This document shows positions 1-5,931 of a stretch of 6,873 nt of DNA, in pieces. The position numbers were made by a program, and so were the translations under genes. The notes beneath the pieces were generated by a model, which worked only from the letters and a program-made list of their open reading frames with translations, was not told the DNA's origin and ran no database searches. Position 1 is the stretch's first letter, and the number at the start of each line of letters is the position of its first letter. This DNA comes from an uncultured bacterium (GTDB taxonomy: Bacteria > CAIJMQ01), in assembly GCA_903821905.1 (NCBI GenBank), contig CAIJMQ010000082.1, positions 1 to 6,873 on the forward strand, written 5' to 3'.

Positions 1-1147
1 CAGCTTCTTCTATTATGAAACTTACAACCTCTTTTCTTTTTGTCTCATTTAAGGGATCATCTTCTAAAATCTGGGCCGAATTCTTTATTATTCCAAGTGG
101 ATTCTTTACTTCATGAGCTACTTCTGCAGCCAGCTGACCTAACGCAGATAGTCTGTCAAGTTTTCTCAATTCTTCCTGCATCTTCTGCATTTTCTTGAGC
201 TCTTCTGCCATATTATTAAATGCAGACGCCAAGGTTCCGATTTCATCTTTAGAATTAAGTGTAATGTGCTGGTTCAAATCTCCAGAAGCAATTGCATTAG
301 CTCCCTTAATAAATTTACTTATAGGATCTGTTATGCCACGAGTAATGAAATATCCCAAAGCACCAGCTACCAATATCCATATACCTAATAAAAAGGGCAA
401 GTATTCTTTCAATACTGTCTGGAATGCATAAGTTTTGGGAACTCCAATAAGCATAAGACCTAACATCTCATTTTCTCCCATAACTGGTTTGCATAAAACG
501 GCATACGGTTTATTTTTTAACGTTGCCTTTGGATCATAATACTTATGATGTTTCTTAAAAACCTCTTCCTCTGCCTTAGGAGAGAATTTAACATCCCGAA
601 TTTCCTCTTCTCCAGGAGAAACTCCTGCAAATATTCGCACTGCTACTCCAGTAAGACGAGTTATATTCTGTTCGAATGTAGGTCCTAACGGATATCCAGT
701 CCCAAGTCCACCTATAATTTTTTCATCGTCGTCCTTTATAGGTAATAATGCCACCGCCATTAGAGTTTTTATTTGTCCTACTTCTATTTCTAAAAATAAT
801 TTTCCTTCTTTAGGAAGAGTACCCTTGTAAAGGAAAACATTCTCTGCAATTGGTACATAGGATTGTTTTTCCCAGATTTTATCATCCGAGAAAGCTTTTT
901 TAGCAATCTTGATAATTTCTGGTTTTTCCAAAAGATGTTTACTACTGTCAAGTGCCGTCTCCTGTAATTTTTCAACTTTATCTTCTGTCACATGATAAGC
1001 ACTGTATATAGTATTTTTGATATCGTCTTCTACACGTCTATACATAACCTGTGTAGTTACAATAACTGATATAACCATTGGTGCTATTCCAACAATAAGA
1101 AAAGAAAATATAAGTTTCTTTTGTAATCTAGATTTAAAAATCTTCAT
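1..1147 (-). CDS. Membrane sensor histidine kinase, Cache-like/HAMP/HisKA (C-terminus off window)
   Basis: This is the sensor half of a two-component system; the signal and partner regulator are unknown. The ATG at 1147 opens 382 residues that run off the left edge. Residues 11-32 form the first membrane helix. Residues about 33-246 form an outer domain with a Cache-like GGLGTGYPLG stretch (147-155) and a C-terminal LGLMLIGVP strand. Residues 249-269 form the second helix. HAMP follows at about 270-322 (DPISKF, then DEIG at 301-304), then a short coiled linker and the HisKA helix with H-box HEVKNPLG; the phosphoacceptor should be His345. The H-box resembles the NtrB/AtoS group. The ATP-binding domain (N, G boxes) is not in the window, so kinase activity cannot be judged. 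A weak AGGT lies 11 nt before the ATG. The gene is divergent from cca and shares its promoter region. The family assignment is secure; the ligand is not. Confidence 0.93.
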   Translation of the reverse strand, partial: MKIFKSRLQKKLIFSFLIVGIAPMVISVIVTTQVMYRRVEDDIKNTIYSAYHVTEDKVEKLQETALDSSKHLLEKPEIIKIAKKAFSDDKIWEKQSYVPIAENVFLYKGTLPKEGKLFLEIEVGQIKTLMAVALLPIKDDDEKIIGGLGTGYPLGPTFEQNITRLTGVAVRIFAGVSPGEEEIRDVKFSPKAEEEVFKKHHKYYDPKATLKNKPYAVLCKPVMGENEMLGLMLIGVPKTYAFQTVLKEYLPFLLGIWILVAGALGYFITRGITDPISKFIKGANAIASGDLNQHITLNSKDEIGTLASAFNNMAEELKKMQKMQEELRKLDRLSALGQLAAEVAHEVKNPLGIIKNSAQILEDDPLNETKRKEVVSFIIEEA

Positions 1148-1190
1148 ATGTCTTATAACCTATCATTATTTAGCTTTAACATGTGTGGCT

Positions 1191-1199
1191 ATTATACCA
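1191..1199 (-). promoter_or_regulatory. Extended -10 promoter for the histidine kinase
   Basis: On the minus strand the sequence reads TGTGGTATAAT, a perfect TATAAT at 1196-1191 preceded by TGn and by the TRTG form of the -16 element. No convincing -35 lies 16-18 bp upstream, which fits an extended -10 promoter. Transcription would begin near 1184 and give a leader of about 37 nt. The call rests on sequence match and position only. Confidence 0.6.
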
Positions 1200-1213
1200 C
1201 AGCATGTGAGCTG

Positions 1214-1222
1214 TGATATAAT
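1214..1222 (+). promoter_or_regulatory. Extended -10 promoter for cca, placed for a leaderless transcript
   Basis: The plus strand reads TGTGATATAAT, with TATAAT at 1217-1222 and TG at 1214-1215. The expected start of transcription, 7-9 nt after the -10, falls at 1229-1231, which is the cca ATG itself. The -35 region is poor, as for the opposite promoter. Confidence 0.62.
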
Positions 1223-1230
1223 TATTCACA

Positions 1231-2583
1231 ATGGAAGAGGTAATATTCAAAAAAATATACGAGATTTTCAACAAGGAAAAAGGGGAAATCTTTCTTGTGG
1301 GTGGTTCTGTTAGAGATATGCTTATGGGAAAGAAATTAAATGATCTAGATTTCGCTACTTCGTTTCTTCCTCAAAAAACAAAGGAAATACTGAACAAAAA
1401 CAAAATCAAAAACTTTCCTGTTGGTTTGGATTTTGGAACTGTAGGGGCTGTTATTGACGGAAAAGAAATTCATATAACTACTTATAGAAAAAAAGAAACA
1501 TATCACTCCCGCAACAGAAAACCAACCGTAGAATTTGGAAATAGCCTTGAGGAAGACTTAAAACGAAGGGATTTTACTATTAATGCACTTGCTATCTCTC
1601 CAGAAGGAAAAATCATAGACCTTTATAACGGCTCCAAAAACCTTTCAGAAAAATTAATTTGTACACCTTCAAATCCGGATGAATCTTTTGAAGACGACCC
1701 ATTGAGAATTTTAAGAGCATTCCGATTCCAGTCTCAACTTGGATTCAAAATAGAAAACTCAACATATAAAGCAATTGAAAGAAATGCTTTCAGAATAATG
1801 TATATCTCCGAGGAAAGAATTCAAGCAGAAATGAATAAACTTCTCTTAGGAGACTTTGTTATAAAAGCATTAACTGACATGATGGATGCTACGGTTTTAA
1901 ATTTCTTTATTCCTGAACTTTATCCTTTAAAAAATTTACATCAGGAAAGCGACCACCATCATAAAGATGTATGGATTCATACTTTAAAAGTAATTGAAAA
2001 TACACCTAAAGAAGAAATCTTAAGATGGGCTGCATTACTACATGATATTGCAAAACCCTACGTGAAGAAAGAAGAAAAAGAAGAAATCCATTTTTACAGA
2101 CATGAGGAACTCGGGTCAAAAATGGCTTACTGTATCCTTTCACGTTTAAAATTCCCCAAGATTTGGAGAGAAGACATATCTTTCCTGATATTAAAACATA
2201 TGCGTGCTAACCTTTATATAAAAGAATGGACTGATTCCGCGATAAGAAGGTTTATAAGAGAAATAGGGAATAGAACTGATAAAGTTTTGACCCTGTCTCG
2301 TTCTGATATAACTTCATATAGAAAAGAAAAAGTAAAAGAAAAAATTAAATTACTTGATGAATTAGGGGAAAGAATTAATGCTCTCAACTCCGTTAAAGAA
2401 TTGAAATGTCCCATCTCTGGAAATGATATTATGAAAAACTTCAACCTTCCTCCTGGACCTATGATTGGAAAGATTAAAGATTCAGTAATGCAAGAAATGA
2501 TTGAAGGGCGTTTACCTCCTGATGCAGACAAGGATGTTTATTTTAAGTTTGCTTCAAAACTTCTTGAAAATATCAAAAAATAA
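1231..2583 (+). CDS. cca: tRNA nucleotidyltransferase (CCA-adding), class II, with HD domain
   Basis: The enzyme builds or repairs the 3' CCA end of tRNA in the cytoplasm. The 450 residues open with the nucleotidyltransferase head: GGSVRD at 24-29 and the metal-binding DLD (D38, D40). Next come RRDFTINA (112-119), the EDDPLRILRAFRF-type motif (about 154-166) and ERIQAEM (195-201). An HD phosphohydrolase-like domain follows, with H250, H271-D272, H287/H291 and D359 as likely metal ligands. Class II CCA-adding, A-adding and poly(A) polymerases share most of these motifs, so exact specificity is inferred. The only upstream in-frame codon before a stop (TAA at 1219) that could start is this ATG, and the next Met lies after GGSVRD, so the start is secure. 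There is no Shine-Dalgarno sequence; the transcript is probably leaderless. Confidence 0.93.
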   Translation: MEEVIFKKIYEIFNKEKGEIFLVGGSVRDMLMGKKLNDLDFATSFLPQKTKEILNKNKIKNFPVGLDFGTVGAVIDGKEIHITTYRKKETYHSRNRKPTVEFGNSLEEDLKRRDFTINALAISPEGKIIDLYNGSKNLSEKLICTPSNPDESFEDDPLRILRAFRFQSQLGFKIENSTYKAIERNAFRIMYISEERIQAEMNKLLLGDFVIKALTDMMDATVLNFFIPELYPLKNLHQESDHHHKDVWIHTLKVIENTPKEEILRWAALLHDIAKPYVKKEEKEEIHFYRHEELGSKMAYCILSRLKFPKIWREDISFLILKHMRANLYIKEWTDSAIRRFIREIGNRTDKVLTLSRSDITSYRKEKVKEKIKLLDELGERINALNSVKELKCPISGNDIMKNFNLPPGPMIGKIKDSVMQEMIEGRLPPDADKDVYFKFASKLLENIKK

Positions 2584-2600
2584 TCAATCGTTTGTTTTTT
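2575..2600. terminator. Possible weak bidirectional A/T stem at convergent gene ends
   Basis: AAAAAA (2575-2580) and TTTTTT (2595-2600) face each other across both stop codons, with two further A-T pairs inside after one mismatch and an 8-nt loop. It would give a U-tract in both directions, but the stem has no G-C pair, so it would be weak. No better terminator is visible between these convergent genes. Confidence 0.25.
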
Positions 2601-2817
2601 CAGAAACAATCTTTTTAATGTCGTCCAGATCTACTATATGAGTTCCATTATGAATCAGGGTTGGAGTAGTCAAAACATTATTATACGCAGCTTCTGTCAA
2701 TCCATCTAAAGTATCTACAAAATAAACAGGTACTCTTTGGAGATTTTCCCCTAGTTCACCTTTCAACTGTGCACATTTGGGACAACCATCATTCCTTAAA
2801 AATAATTTTATGTCCAT
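2584..2817 (-). CDS. Small glutaredoxin/thioredoxin-fold protein (CPKC redoxin) downstream of nrdD
   Basis: This 77-residue protein fits the minimal glutaredoxin/NrdH size. It starts with a beta strand, IKLFLR, then the redox motif C12-P-K-C15, and carries the cis-proline signature TTP at 50-52, followed by LIHNG and an acidic C-terminal helix. It should act as a dithiol-disulfide reductant. It lies 29 nt after the nrdD stop on the same strand, with a good ribosome site (AGGGGGA, about 8 nt before the ATG), so it is probably co-transcribed with nrdD. That placement suggests it delivers electrons to the reductase; this is inference. CPKC is not the typical glutaredoxin CPYC, so I leave the symbol empty. 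Its stop abuts the cca stop with no bases between. Confidence 0.85.
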   Translation of the reverse strand: MDIKLFLRNDGCPKCAQLKGELGENLQRVPVYFVDTLDGLTEAAYNNVLTTPTLIHNGTHIVDLDDIKKIVSEKTND

Positions 2818-2846
2818 TAATTTCCCCCTTTTCTTTAATTGGAATT

Positions 2847-5279
2847 TTATTCTATTCTGTAGTTACCTTTTTTTCTGTCTTTTAACTCGCCTATCTTTGA
2901 TTTGTTCCAGTTACTTATACGTGAGAAATAACCCACAATACGTGTTACTCCATATACATCTGTACTCCCGCAGTAACTACAAGATTCTCTTAAGCCCCTA
3001 GAAGAACGATGGCAACTGTTACATATATTAAATTCTGGAGAAACAGTAATCTGAGCAGCTTGAGTCTTGTGAAATGTTTTATCTATAAGATTCATAACGC
3101 TTTCCGTAGACGGTTTTTGTTCTCCTATGAAAGCATGAAGTATAGCACCGGATTCAATCAACGGATGAAACCTGCTCTGTTTTTCTATTCTTTCTACAAG
3201 AGAAATAGGCGCATCAGCTCTGAAATGGATAGAATTTGTGTAATAGTACTCGTCATTCTTTATATCCCCTTTCATAACTTCCTCTGAAAATGGAAATTCA
3301 CGCAAGTCAATTCTAGCCAATCTTCTTGCCGCTGATTCTGCTGGGGATTCTTCTAAAGCAACTTTTAGATTATGTTCATTCCCCATTTCTTTGGCTTTGA
3401 GATTCATCCAGGCTATAATTTTTAAACCCAACTTATAAGTCGCTTCATCCTCATGTAGTTCTTTCCCTGTTAGATACTGTAAGCACTCGTTAAGTCCAAG
3501 AATGCCGATAATATAAGTTGATTTTTCCAAATCTACATAGGGTTTGCCATCCTTGGCAAGTTTGCCTATCTGCCACAACGGAAGACGAGGTTCTGTCATA
3601 AGCCCTGCAATAAATTGTTTCTTTTGTATATGTGCTTTCATTGCCAACTTTATAGCTTTTTCAACCTCTTTTAACAATCCTTCAAAATTACCTTTCCCAG
3701 CCCGATATGCAGCTTGTGGAAGATTGATTGTAATATTCTGGAATCCACAGAATCTCATACTCTCGGGATGTTTTATTAAATACTCGTCATCAATCTTCGT
3801 TCTATCAATCTTCGTTCTTAAGCGACAACATTGGGCAATTGTTACCTCATCTCTATCAAAAACAAAATATGGTGAACCATTTTCTGAAGCAATCTGGCAA
3901 GCATGCTCAAAAAGCGAATGCTGTGTAGGGTCTTTGAATGTGTCATTATTGATATGTAAGTCCATCTTCGGGAAAGCAAACACATAGCCATAGCAATCAC
4001 CTTCCCTCCATACATCCATCATAGCTTTACAAAATCTCTGTGCTTCTTTTTCATAATCTTTATATGTTTTTCCAGTATATTTCCCGCCTGGACCAATAGC
4101 TGGAACATCCGCAAGATAACTCGGGATGCCGGTATGGAGATTGAAATCTAAAAACAATGTCTGTCCACCTCTGGAAAAAGCATTCTGCGAGCTGGAGAAT
4201 ATAAGATACTGTGCTTCCTGTTTAAGCTCTTTATCACTCATACCAACAAGATAAGGAGCATAAAGTATGTTTATATAACCGACACCCAAAGCACCTGCAT
4301 AATAAGCTTGCATAGAGGCAAGAAACGTATTTATATGTCCGGTTAATGTCCTGGCATGAGAAGCTGGAAGAGAAGATGTGTCAAGATTATTTAGTTCAAG
4401 ACCATATTTTTTTATATATTCTATAGAATGCGAAGAACAGTAGACTCTCACAGGATAACCAAGGTCATGAATGTGGATAATTCCTCTTAAATGAGCTTCA
4501 GAAACCTCTGGTGAGAAAATTTTTTCTAAAGCATATTGCTTCAAGGTGTTTTCCGCAATCTCCAGATTTACAGCTTCCGGATTATTTGCAGCAATATTGG
4601 AATTCTCGTTCGATTTGGAAAAAATTATATTCTCAAGATTATACATAGGCATACCGAGAAGTTTTTCCTGTTTAAGATGTTTGCTATAACCTCTTACGAA
4701 AAGTTCGTGGTCTACTAATTCTCTTACGAGAATTGTTGAAATATTCTTGAGTTCACTCCTCATTATCTTTTCTTCTACACTTGAAGCAATGGAACTTGCT
4801 ACAGAAGGAGAAATGTCACATTCTTTTATCAAAGCCTCGCTTATTTTATTTTTATCCCATGGTAGAATATCGGCTGTCTGGGTAGTTGATACCATCAGAG
4901 CAAAATCAGTAGATGAAACATTACTTTGTTTTGATTGCTTACTTACTTTTACAATATTTCTTGTTCTTGTTCTCCAATCTCTATAAAGTATGAATGCTTT
5001 TGCAGTCTTTGCATGCCCTGTTTCGATAAGTACTTTTTCGACTGCATCTTGAATCTCTTCTATATCTGGAACATCTACACCTTTTTTCGCAAGAGCAAAT
5101 TCCACCACATTTGCCAGTTGCTCGGCTAAAAATCTGTCTTCTCCGCCAACAGATTGAGCAGCTTTGAATATTGCATCTACAATCTTTGTCTTATCAAAAT
5201 AAACGACTCGCCCATCTCTCTTTCTAACCTTTTCTATTGTGAACTTCTTAACCTGACGCTCTTCCATCAATTTCTCCAT
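2847..5279 (-). CDS. nrdD: Anaerobic (class III) ribonucleoside-triphosphate reductase
   Basis: This glycyl-radical enzyme makes dNTPs from NTPs without oxygen. It has 810 residues. An N-terminal ATP-cone (about 14-105, with KRDGRVVYFDKTKI) senses ATP/dATP. A second, cone-like stretch follows (about 136-198). The catalytic barrel then carries the cysteine pair C484-C485 (QCCRL), one of which should be the thiyl radical site, and GFQNITINLP (512-521). Near the end come the zinc cysteines C753, C756, C767, C770 and the glycyl-radical loop RIVGY with G783. All essential elements are present. The ATG at 5279 has a near-perfect ribosome site within the end of nrdR and lies 3 nt after its stop, so translation is likely coupled. 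The radical-generating partner NrdG is absent from the window. An exact 15-bp tandem duplication repeats RTKID at 488-497. Confidence 0.97.
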   Translation of the reverse strand: MEKLMEERQVKKFTIEKVRKRDGRVVYFDKTKIVDAIFKAAQSVGGEDRFLAEQLANVVEFALAKKGVDVPDIEEIQDAVEKVLIETGHAKTAKAFILYRDWRTRTRNIVKVSKQSKQSNVSSTDFALMVSTTQTADILPWDKNKISEALIKECDISPSVASSIASSVEEKIMRSELKNISTILVRELVDHELFVRGYSKHLKQEKLLGMPMYNLENIIFSKSNENSNIAANNPEAVNLEIAENTLKQYALEKIFSPEVSEAHLRGIIHIHDLGYPVRVYCSSHSIEYIKKYGLELNNLDTSSLPASHARTLTGHINTFLASMQAYYAGALGVGYINILYAPYLVGMSDKELKQEAQYLIFSSSQNAFSRGGQTLFLDFNLHTGIPSYLADVPAIGPGGKYTGKTYKDYEKEAQRFCKAMMDVWREGDCYGYVFAFPKMDLHINNDTFKDPTQHSLFEHACQIASENGSPYFVFDRDEVTIAQCCRLRTKIDRTKIDDEYLIKHPESMRFCGFQNITINLPQAAYRAGKGNFEGLLKEVEKAIKLAMKAHIQKKQFIAGLMTEPRLPLWQIGKLAKDGKPYVDLEKSTYIIGILGLNECLQYLTGKELHEDEATYKLGLKIIAWMNLKAKEMGNEHNLKVALEESPAESAARRLARIDLREFPFSEEVMKGDIKNDEYYYTNSIHFRADAPISLVERIEKQSRFHPLIESGAILHAFIGEQKPSTESVMNLIDKTFHKTQAAQITVSPEFNICNSCHRSSRGLRESCSYCGSTDVYGVTRIVGYFSRISNWNKSKIGELKDRKKGNYRIE
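3789..3818. repeat. Exact 15-bp tandem duplication inside nrdD
   Basis: The unit ATCAATCTTCGTTCT occurs twice with no gap (3789-3803 and 3804-3818). On the coding strand it gives RTKID twice, residues 488-497, only three residues after the C484-C485 pair. It is in frame, so the protein stays intact. Confidence 0.95.
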
Positions 5280-5281
5280 AA

Positions 5282-5291
5282 ATCACCCCCC
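5282..5291 (-). promoter_or_regulatory. Ribosome binding site of nrdD, inside the nrdR 3' end
   Basis: On the minus strand this reads GGGGGGTGAT, matching the extended Shine-Dalgarno AGGAGGTGAT at 8 of 10 bases. It overlaps the last two Gly codons and the TGA stop of nrdR and stands just ahead of the ATG at 5279. The overlap supports nrdD starting there and translational coupling to nrdR. Confidence 0.8.
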
Positions 5292-5750
5292 TCTTCTTTT
5301 AGCATGAGAAAATTTATTAACTTCTTTAAGGAAATCCTCTATATCAGTGAATTGACGATAAACAGAAGCAAATCTTACATACGCTATGTCATCCATTTTC
5401 CTCAAGCTACGCATTACTATTTCTCCTATTTTATCCGAAGAAACTTCGTCATAAAACTTTTCTTTCACCTCTTTTTCTATTTCCTCTACTAAATCTTCAA
5501 TATGTTGAGTACTAACGGGCCGTTTTTCACATGCCTTAAGCAATCCACCCAATAATTTCTCTCTATGGAATGGTTCTCTTCTTCCATCCTTTTTAACCAC
5601 CATAAAAGGAACACTTTCAATCCTTTCATAGGTTGTAAAACGTCTGCTACATTCAAGACATTCTCTCCTTCTTCTAACAGAAAGAGAATTACTCGCTAGT
5701 CGTGAATCAATCACTTTATTATCCAATTCATTACAATAAGGACATTTCAT
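5283..5750 (-). CDS. nrdR: Transcriptional repressor NrdR
   Basis: NrdR represses ribonucleotide reductase genes when dATP is high, binding paired NrdR boxes. The 155-residue length is normal for the family. The N-terminal zinc ribbon has C3, C6, C31 and C34 (KCPYC at 2-6, CLEC at 31-34), with the arginine run 26-29 for DNA contact. Residues about 48-138 form the ATP-cone (VVKKDGRREPF, then YVRFASVYRQF). The tail is basic, KRRGG, and its codons double as the nrdD ribosome site. It is the first gene of the nrdR-nrdD-redoxin cluster, so it probably controls its own operon. The ATG at 5750 begins the conserved MKCPYC sequence and so is certain, yet no Shine-Dalgarno precedes it; the upstream bases are A/T-rich. 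Confidence 0.96.
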   Translation of the reverse strand: MKCPYCNELDNKVIDSRLASNSLSVRRRRECLECSRRFTTYERIESVPFMVVKKDGRREPFHREKLLGGLLKACEKRPVSTQHIEDLVEEIEKEVKEKFYDEVSSDKIGEIVMRSLRKMDDIAYVRFASVYRQFTDIEDFLKEVNKFSHAKRRGG

Positions 5751-5866
5751 GGCAATTTAAAATTCAAACTTAAATATTTTTAAACAAAAATGGAAAATTT
5801 ATCTTTAAAAAAGAGCTTTGCGCTTTTGGCTTTTGGGATTTTAAATCAATATATGTGGTGTTCACA
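5751..5866 (-). other. Presumed 5' leader of the nrdR operon
   Basis: If transcription starts about 7 nt past the -10 element, nrdR has a leader of roughly 115 nt. It is very A/T-rich close to the ATG and has no Shine-Dalgarno. It contains three tandem 7-base units (plus strand CTTTGCG, CTTTTGG, CTTTTGG at 5816-5836). I see no clear riboswitch fold or terminator hairpin in it. Confidence 0.45.
5844..5859. promoter_or_regulatory. Weak NrdR-box-like site, downstream of the transcription start
   Basis: The minus-strand sequence ACCACATATATTGATT agrees with the NrdR box ACACWATATATWGTGT at 11 of 16 bases, including the ATATATWG core. In A/T-rich DNA such a match is not rare. The position just after a likely start of the nrdR operon is what makes it worth listing. 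Confidence 0.3.
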
Positions 5867-5871
5867 AGAGC

Positions 5872-5899
5872 ATTATAGCCCAATAGGTAGTATTGTCAA
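5872..5899 (-). promoter_or_regulatory. Consensus sigma-70-type promoter for nrdR-nrdD-redoxin
   Basis: On the minus strand TTGACA (5899-5894) and TATAAT (5877-5872) are both perfect consensus hexamers, 16 bp apart. Transcription would start near 5865 and run into nrdR. It lies in the gap after the dCMP deaminase stop, so the nrd cluster has its own promoter. A consensus promoter of this strength fits a gene set held down by a repressor. Confidence 0.75.
5878..5893. promoter_or_regulatory. Weak NrdR-box-like site filling the promoter spacer
   Basis: The minus-strand sequence ATACTACCTATTGGGC matches the NrdR box at 11 of 16 bases and occupies exactly the 16 bp between the -35 and -10 hexamers. 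Its centre is 34 bp from that of the other candidate box; known pairs usually sit about 31-32 bp apart, so the fit is imperfect. Confidence 0.27.
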
Positions 5900-5931
5900 T
5901 GGCTTCCCGAAGTTTTTGTGGAGAAAATATT

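Larger units (their letters stand above)
1191..1222. repeat. Inverted repeat formed by two divergent promoters
   Basis: The left arm ATTATACCACAGC (1191-1203) and right arm GCTGTGATATAAT (1210-1222) match at 12 of 13 positions around a 6-bp spacer, ATGTGA. Each arm carries one extended -10 element pointing outward. Two RNA polymerases could not occupy both at once, because each promoter's -35 region covers the other's -10. A dimeric regulator could also read the symmetric core CACAGC-N6-GCTGTG. Confidence 0.8.

Noticed and set aside
790-975. 61-residue minus-strand frame within the kinase outer domain
   Set aside because: The kinase frame is continuous across this stretch; this is an out-of-frame shadow.
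1017-1313. 98-residue plus-strand open frame across the kinase start and cca start
   Set aside because: It overlaps two well-supported genes and their promoters and shows no recognisable protein pattern.
2214-2531. 105-residue minus-strand open frame inside cca
   Set aside because: It lies opposite the conserved cca coding sequence and shows no own signals.
3544-3987. 147-residue plus-strand open frame opposite nrdD
   Set aside because: It is a shadow of a strongly conserved nrdD region, has no ribosome site of note and no family signature.
5813-5837. Leader repeats as a riboswitch or CRISPR-like unit
   Set aside because: Only three short 7-base units, one diverged, with no spacers and no clear paired structure.
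5900-5931. CTTC-GG-GAAG as a terminator for the queF-deaminase pair
   Set aside because: The stem is only 4 bp and no T-tract follows, so it would not terminate.
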